From Streptosporangiaceae bacterium (lineage in GTDB: Bacteria; Actinomycetota; Actinomycetes; Streptosporangiales; Streptosporangiaceae), in NCBI GenBank assembly GCA_030040815.1, contig JASHSZ010000001.1, positions 1 to 9,504 of the forward strand: a stretch of 9,504 nt of DNA, given 5' to 3'. Each line of letters opens with the position of its first letter. The first letter of the stretch is position 1. Below are positions 6,031 through 9,504 of this stretch, piece by piece. Both the position numbers and the translations under genes were made by a program. The notes under the pieces are model-generated. The model saw only the letters and a program-made list of their open reading frames with translations. It made no database searches and was not told the DNA's origin.

Positions 6031-7245
6031 ATGAAGACCATCGGCGCCACCCGCCCGCCGCGCGCAGGTGAAGACCCGCAGGCCGTCATCAGGCAGGCAC
6101 GACGGCGTCATCGTCGGCGCCAGCTCGTTACCGGCGTCGTGGCGGTGCTCGTGCTGGGTGGCGCTCTGGGCGGGTACGCCGCTGCCACCGGGACCGGCCA
6201 CCGCGCGGCGGCCCGCGCGGCCAGCGGCTCAGGTCACCGCTCACCGCCCGGCCCGGCAGGCCTGGGCATCGGCGCCACCGTGCTGCTGTGGCCGGTGGGC
6301 CATCCCGGCTTCGGGCCCGGCTGGGGCCCGCCGGCCTACCTGGGCAACCTGGACACCGGCCGCCTAGCTCTGCGCCAGGTTCCGGGGATCACCGCCGGTG
6401 ATTTTTCGCGGTACATGGTCGCTGTCGGCCGGCAGCTGGTTTATTCCGGGCAGGACGGCACGACGGCCATCGCCGCCGACTTGACAGGCACGCCGCGGGT
6501 GCTGGGGCCAACCGAGTTCTTCGCGCCGTCGGCGGAACCGGGCCAGGTGTGGCTCATCTACCAGCGGGAGACGGCCCGCGTAGTGCGGTCCGCGCCGGTC
6601 ACTGGCGGCCGGCCCGGGCCCGCCGTCACGCTCCCGGCGAACACCTGGCTGGTCCAGGGAACCGAACGGGGCCTGCTGCTCGAAGGCCCCCCAGACGGCA
6701 CCCTGCAACTGTGGATTCCCGGCCACGCGCTCAGGCCCCTGCCGTACTCACCCGATTGGAGTGACAGTTTCGCGGCCGACGCGCGCCTCGTCGCCTACGG
6801 CACCGGCTGCAACTACCACGAGGGAATCAACGCGTGCTCGGAGCTCAGAGTCTTCGATGTTGTCACCGGAAGGCTTGACTCATTCCGCGCGCCGCAGGGC
6901 ACCGCCGGATGGGTGCGCAGCGGTACCTACCCCATCGGCATGGACAACGCCATCTCGCCCCGCGACACGATGATCGCCGCCGAGGCGGTCACCTCTGCCC
7001 GCCACGGCCAGGCGCGCCTGCTCGTGCTGCCCCTGGGCTCCCGGCACCAAAAGCCCGCGGCAGTCCCGTCCTCCGCCGTCCTCCCGACCGCGATGACCAC
7101 CTGGTCTGCGGACGGATCGTGGCTGTTCTACCAGGGCCCAGACGGCCACCTATGGGCTTATCAGGCAGCCACCGGCCGCACACGGGCATCCGATATCCCG
7201 TGCTGCCAGTACTTCGCCATGGCCGCGATTCCCAGCCCGCCTTAA
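6031..7245 (+). CDS. Membrane-anchored extracytoplasmic protein, beta-propeller-like
   Basis: 404 aa, function unknown. The N-terminus is cytoplasmic and strongly basic (RQARRRHRRR, residues 21-30). One membrane helix follows (about 32-52, LVTGVVAVLVLGGALGGYAA), then a linker of Ala, Gly, Ser and His to about 75. The rest is probably outside the membrane. It is rich in beta-prone segments that recall TolB/WD40-like propeller blades: RQLVYSGQDGTT, GTLQLWIPG, ARLVAYGTG, ELRVFDVVTGR, and near the end WSADGSWLFYQGPDGHLWAY. Cysteines at 260, 269, 391 and 392 could form disulphides. No catalytic motif is seen. It lies 8 bases after the GntR gene without a clear Shine-Dalgarno, so translational coupling is likely. 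The context suggests a surface or periplasm-like sensor or binding protein produced under the GntR regulator's control; this is inference. The fold needs a structure prediction. Confidence 0.8.
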   Translation: MKTIGATRPPRAGEDPQAVIRQARRRHRRRQLVTGVVAVLVLGGALGGYAAATGTGHRAAARAASGSGHRSPPGPAGLGIGATVLLWPVGHPGFGPGWGPPAYLGNLDTGRLALRQVPGITAGDFSRYMVAVGRQLVYSGQDGTTAIAADLTGTPRVLGPTEFFAPSAEPGQVWLIYQRETARVVRSAPVTGGRPGPAVTLPANTWLVQGTERGLLLEGPPDGTLQLWIPGHALRPLPYSPDWSDSFAADARLVAYGTGCNYHEGINACSELRVFDVVTGRLDSFRAPQGTAGWVRSGTYPIGMDNAISPRDTMIAAEAVTSARHGQARLLVLPLGSRHQKPAAVPSSAVLPTAMTTWSADGSWLFYQGPDGHLWAYQAATGRTRASDIPCCQYFAMAAIPSPP

Positions 7246-7248
7246 CCT

Positions 7249-7437
7249 TCAATCCGCTGGCTGAACGCTCGTGATCATTCGCCGGAAGTGCACCCCCGGT
7301 CCACGGTCCGGCCTGGGGAAGTGGCGCAGCCCTAAGACGATCGTGCTCCCATCGGCACCAGGGTTCATCAAGATTGCGGTCCCGCAAATGCCACCTGCAG
7401 GTAACTCCGGCCAAAGCACCCAGCACAAAACAGCCAC
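7249..7437 (-). CDS. Small uncertain ORF convergent with the propeller gene
   Basis: A 62-codon minus-strand frame starting with GTG at 7437 and ending 4 bases from the end of the propeller gene. Its middle reads naturally (GTAILMNPGADGSTIVLGLR and HFPRPDRGPGVHF), unlike the Arg/Pro-rich chance frames around it, so it may be the remnant or C-terminal piece of a real gene. Third positions are only moderately G/C-rich, and I see no Shine-Dalgarno. I do not recognise a family. Confidence 0.25.
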   Translation of the reverse strand: MAVLCWVLWPELPAGGICGTAILMNPGADGSTIVLGLRHFPRPDRGPGVHFRRMITSVQPAD

Positions 7438-7491
7438 CTATGCGCGCACGCTGAACTGCGGGCAGATTGGCGGCTCGGCGCGCGCTATCAA

Positions 7492-7513
7492 GGTCCCCGC
7501 ACAGTTGGGGACC
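7492..7513. repeat. Perfect 7-bp inverted repeat
   Basis: GGTCCCC (7492-7498) and GGGGACC (7507-7513) enclose the 8-base loop GCACAGTT. It lies between two convergent genes, 250 bases after the propeller gene and 140 bases after the acetyltransferase gene on the other strand, so it could help terminate either. A second hairpin, CCGAG/CTCGG (7524-7536), sits beside it. The rest of the 408-base space between the two genes shows nothing else I can support. Confidence 0.45.
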
Positions 7514-7622
7514 CTGACTGCGGCCGAGCGGCTCGGCGGCCAGACCGTATGTTTATGCATCTCCGGGGCTGGGCGCGAACGTCCTGTTCTGCCGCTCTTG
7601 GTGTGCGGGTAGCGCGTGCCGA

Positions 7623-7635
7623 AGCCGCTGCGGCT
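7623..7635 (-). terminator. Hairpin just after the acetyltransferase gene
   Basis: AGCCGC-T-GCGGCT is a 13-base palindrome (hairpin AGCCG/CGGCT with a 3-base loop) centred about 25 bases beyond the stop codon of the minus-strand gene ending at 7654. It is a plausible intrinsic terminator without a T-run. Confidence 0.45.
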
Positions 7636-7653
7636 CCGACCGGGGGGCCTGGG

Positions 7654-8292
7654 TCAGCCGCGTAGCCGCATGTGGATGTGCCCGTCGGTGAACCAGTGCG
7701 GCGGATTCGCCGGGCTGAGCTCCCGGAACGGGTACCCGGCCTTCTGTGCGACGCGGCAGGACGCCGGGTTGTCAACGTCATGCACGAGCATGATCTGCCG
7801 CAGGCCTGTCCCAGCGAACGCATCGAAGACCCAGTCGGTTACCGCCCTGACCGCCGCCGGAGCTACGCCGCGGCCGCGCGCCGCCGCCGCGGTCCAGTAG
7901 CCGATCTCGGCGGTCTCGCGCTCGCCGATCCGGCCGGTCTCGTCGCGATTCTTCAGCCCGACATTCCCCGCCAGGACACAGCCGCCGGCATCGTCTGTCT
8001 CGAGTACGGCGAAGCACAGCCGGTCACCGTCAAGCCAGCCGCGGTCCTGGCTTGCGAGCCACCGGGCCGCGTCGCGCTTGCCCATCGGCCCGGTCCGCTC
8101 CGTGCCGCCGCGCAGCACGGTCCTGAACGGGCGTTCGTCCGGTCTTGACCACATGCCACCAAGGAGGTAATCGCGGCTCATCTCGACGGTCAGTGCTGGC
8201 ATGTCCACCGCGCGCCAGGGCCGGAGGACCAGCGCTGGCTGGCGGCTCACCGCCGGCACGCACAGCTCAGGCAACCTCAGCCCGTCTGTCAT
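7654..8292 (-). CDS. GNAT-family N-acetyltransferase (RimJ/RimL type)
   Basis: Predicted cytoplasmic acetyl-CoA-dependent N-acetyltransferase of 212 aa; the substrate is not known. RimJ/RimL-type members modify protein N-termini, amino acids or small molecules including antibiotics. The opening LVLRPWRAVDMPAL (21-34) is the usual first strand and helix. KRDAARWLAS (72-81) and LCFAVLE (92-98) follow, then GNVGLKN (109-115). Motif A is EIGYWTAAAARGRGVAPAAV (129-148), with the acetyl-CoA pyrophosphate loop RGRGVA. Motif B has NPASCRVAQKAGYPF (175-189), with the conserved Asn and Ser and the GY. Nothing is missing and the length is normal. The ATG at 8292 has no Shine-Dalgarno but an AAGATT six bases upstream, so it may be leaderless. 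It stands alone and converges with the propeller gene. Confidence 0.9.
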   Translation of the reverse strand: MTDGLRLPELCVPAVSRQPALVLRPWRAVDMPALTVEMSRDYLLGGMWSRPDERPFRTVLRGGTERTGPMGKRDAARWLASQDRGWLDGDRLCFAVLETDDAGGCVLAGNVGLKNRDETGRIGERETAEIGYWTAAAARGRGVAPAAVRAVTDWVFDAFAGTGLRQIMLVHDVDNPASCRVAQKAGYPFRELSPANPPHWFTDGHIHMRLRG

Positions 8293-8298
8293 GCCGGG

Positions 8299-8304
8299 AA
8301 TCTT
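8299..8304 (-). promoter_or_regulatory. Possible -10 box for the acetyltransferase gene
   Basis: On the minus strand AAGATT ends exactly six bases before the ATG at 8292, the same spacing as for the GntR gene. It departs from TANNNT at the first position and no -35 is evident, so this is weak. Confidence 0.25.
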
Positions 8305-8478
8305 GCTGGCCCACCGGCAGGGAACTCAACCCGTTTTCGCCTCAGTGACCCAACGCCGGGCAAGACCCTCCGGCGAGGGAAACCTGAGCGTCGCCACTGC
8401 CAAAAGAACGCCAGCCAATACCCGCCCGCTTGCCGCTGTCGACGGCGGAACTGCAACTGTCCACGACGACGGGCACAC

Positions 8479-8763
8479 TCATATGCCGCCGTTGTTTTGT
8501 CGGCGGTGCAAGTTCTGCGCTAGGAGCGTTCGGTGCTCGTCAGGGCGGTGGGAGGGCAGTCGGAGCGGTGCCAGACTTCCACCACTGCGAATCAGGGCCC
8601 TGAATACGGCTCCATGTGCGCACAGTAGGGCCACGAAGACGACGGCCAGTCCGAGGGCGCGGCGCTTATCTGCTACGCCCAGATCGCCTGGGTCTGGGCG
8701 CCCGATGATGATAGCCGCCCCGGAGCTGCGACAGCCGTCAAGATCAGCTGGCGGCCGCAGCAC
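8479..8763 (-). CDS. Doubtful small ORF with one possible membrane helix
   Basis: A 94-codon frame with a GTG at 8763 that lies inside the end of the preceding oxidoreductase remnant. Residues 35-57 (RRALGLAVVFVALLCAHGAV) could span a membrane; the rest is polar and basic with no recognisable domain. No Shine-Dalgarno is seen. The last codons overlap the inverted repeat CCGCCG/CGGCGG at 8486-8506. It could be a small membrane protein or a chance frame. Confidence 0.25.
   Translation of the reverse strand: MLRPPADLDGCRSSGAAIIIGRPDPGDLGVADKRRALGLAVVFVALLCAHGAVFRALIRSGGSLAPLRLPSHRPDEHRTLLAQNLHRRQNNGGI
8486..8506. repeat. Inverted repeat with T-rich loop
   Basis: CCGCCG (8486-8491) and CGGCGG (8501-8506) pair perfectly around TTGTTTTGT. 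The A/T-rich loop stands out in this GC-rich sequence. There is no T-run after it on either strand, so a terminator role is uncertain. Confidence 0.35.
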
Positions 8764-8944
8764 TGGCCATGTTATTGCTGCGCCCGCCTCGATAGAGCCG
8801 TAGTGCCTCGGCCAGCCGGACCCGTGCCTCGGCGGTGTACGGCTCGCACTGAAACATGATGTGCTCTACGCCGAGCTCGGCGTAGTTGTGCATTGCCGCG
8901 GCGATTTCCAGCGGCGTGCCAGTCAGCGGGTTGTCGAAAATGCG
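8744..8944 (-). pseudogene. C-terminal fragment of an LLM-class flavin/F420-dependent oxidoreductase
   Basis: The minus strand encodes DNPLTGTPLEIAAAM, then HNYAELGVEHIMFQCEPYTA and EARVRLAEALRLYRG. This is the typical C-terminal end of luciferase-like monooxygenases: an LTGTPEEIA helix start, then a G(V)xHI strand and a final helix ending near RLYRG. About 65 residues remain of the usual 280-340, so the TIM barrel and cofactor site are missing. The frame is open to a GTG at 9031, but the residues before about 8944 are not LLM-like in this frame. The continuation QLDLRLG lies one frame over, which suggests a one-base shift near 8941-8947. The stump cannot be active. Confidence 0.75.
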
Positions 8945-9303
8945 CGGCCCAGGCGCAGGTCGAGCTGAACGTGATCGAGTAGAGATACCGCGCCGTGACT
9001 CATGACCGATCGGCGGGCATTGCCTAACCACGGGTACGACGCCTGCCGAGATCGTCCTACTGCGGCCCGGTAGTCGTGCAGGCCAACCGCTCGTGGCGGA
9101 ATAGCGCGTTGGATGAGCGCATAGTCATGCGGCCATTCAGATGGGTACTCCGGCCCTGAAGCGTCGACGTACCGTGACGTCTGCCGCTTGATCCGCGGGT
9201 GATCCGTGGCGCTCCCGGCTGTTCGCGGACTGCCCGGGAGGTTGCCGAAATGGCTGACTTCCCCAGTCTTGTGGATTTCGTGTCGGCTTCTGGCGAGTTT
9301 CGT
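8926..9303 (-). pseudogene. Startless open frame, probable gene remnant joined to the LLM fragment
   Basis: On the minus strand there are 126 codons without a stop between TAA (9304-9306) and TGA (8923-8925). The translation looks protein-like: SRYVDASGPEYPSEWPHDYA, LIQRAIPPRAVGLHDYRAAV, YPWLGNARRSVMSHG, SLLDHVQLDLRLG. The only ATG is at 9003, late in the frame, and no GTG or TTG lies upstream, so as it stands the frame has no start. Part of it matches the minus strand of 5172-5269. I do not recognise the family. It is either a degraded gene or, near its end, an out-of-frame continuation of the oxidoreductase. Confidence 0.4.
9077..9166. repeat. Diverged direct repeat, copy B
   Basis: This is the partner of 5172-5269, in the same orientation about 3.9 kb away. 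Copy B keeps an open minus-strand frame (PSEWPHDYALIQRAIPP), while copy A has a stop at the equivalent place, so B is nearer to the ancestral sequence. Confidence 0.6.
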
Positions 9304-9387
9304 TTACCGGCTGGCGAGCGCCTGGCGGACCGGTGTCAGGAGTTCGTGGCGGGCCAGTGCTCGCCGACGGCACAACTTCTGGCATGA
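9250..9387 (+). CDS. Small 45-aa ORF with strong ribosome-binding site
   Basis: GGGAGG (9236-9241) sits 8 bases before the ATG, the best Shine-Dalgarno in the window. The product starts MADFPSLVDFVSASGEFRLP and continues AGERLADRCQEFVAGQ, which reads like the start of a helical protein. It faintly recalls the N-termini of small actinobacterial helix-turn-helix proteins, but I cannot confirm that. After AGQ the sequence becomes Ser/Thr/Ala-rich and stops at once, so the gene may be frameshifted there. Its stop overlaps the ATG of a 24-codon ORF (9384-9458) in an ATGA arrangement. It lies antisense to the startless frame 8926-9303, so at most one of the two is a working gene. Confidence 0.4.
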   Translation: MADFPSLVDFVSASGEFRLPAGERLADRCQEFVAGQCSPTAQLLA

Positions 9388-9504
9388 CGACATCCGCGTG
9401 GCTGGCCGGCGGGTCGGGGGCCGGCCGCTCGACGGGTCGGCAGGAGTGGTCGTCGTGAAAGGTAGGCGTTAACTGCGCTGCGGCACGTCGTCTTGCCTGG
9501 TCGC

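Noticed and set aside
7271..7612. Plus-strand 113-codon frame after the propeller gene
   Set aside because: No ribosome-binding site or recognisable domain; it spans two hairpins and its composition changes along its length.
7672..8148. Plus-strand frame opposite the acetyltransferase
   Set aside because: Shadow of a well-supported GNAT gene.
8201..8803. 200-codon plus-strand frame
   Set aside because: Ser/Arg/Thr/Ala-rich with no motif; it overlaps the start region of the acetyltransferase on the other strand.
1..9504. CRISPR array or origin of replication
   Set aside because: No regularly spaced repeats and no cluster of DnaA boxes or iterons were seen.

Overview
The base composition, the strong G/C bias at third codon positions and the protein families present point to a high-GC actinomycete (Streptomyces or Streptosporangiales-like). 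I cannot name the genus. The window is a patchwork. Four genes look intact and recognisable, one more is a plausible uncharacterised gene, and an unusual number of broken gene pieces lie between them. It reads as accessory or recombination-prone chromosome rather than a conserved core segment.

Layout, left to right. Positions 53-730 (minus) hold a conserved uncharacterised protein whose open frame runs upstream into a truncated, frameshifted IS110-family transposase (884-1551, minus). That transposase piece is joined directly to the N-terminal piece of a frameshifted sugar-porter-type MFS permease (1552-about 1862, minus). About 700 bases without a convincing gene follow, then an intact 14-helix DHA2-type drug-efflux MFS transporter (2596-4143, plus) with hairpins just before and after it. 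From 4213 to 4390 there is what looks like a tRNA 3' end on the minus strand, a strong inverted repeat and a short tandem repeat, which together resemble an old integrase attachment site. Next comes a HigBA-type toxin-antitoxin locus (4471-5128, plus): the toxin gene carries three frame changes, while the XRE antitoxin is intact.

The right half has a two-gene operon (5660-7245, plus). It encodes a short YtrA-like GntR regulator, apparently read from a leaderless promoter, and a single-pass membrane-anchored extracytoplasmic protein with beta-propeller-like features. A convergent GNAT acetyltransferase follows (7654-8292, minus). The last 1.2 kb holds a doubtful small membrane ORF, the C-terminal stump of an LLM-class flavin/F420 oxidoreductase (8744-8944, minus), a startless open frame joined to it, and on the opposite strand a 45-codon ORF with an excellent Shine-Dalgarno sequence.

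Part of the startless frame (9077-9166) is a diverged copy of 5172-5269, so the GntR operon and the GNAT gene lie between two same-orientation copies of one ancestral sequence. I found no CRISPR array, complete insertion sequence or complete RNA gene. The most interesting leads are the tRNA-end/repeat scar, the orphaned antitoxin, the diverged repeat pair, and the GntR plus membrane-propeller operon.
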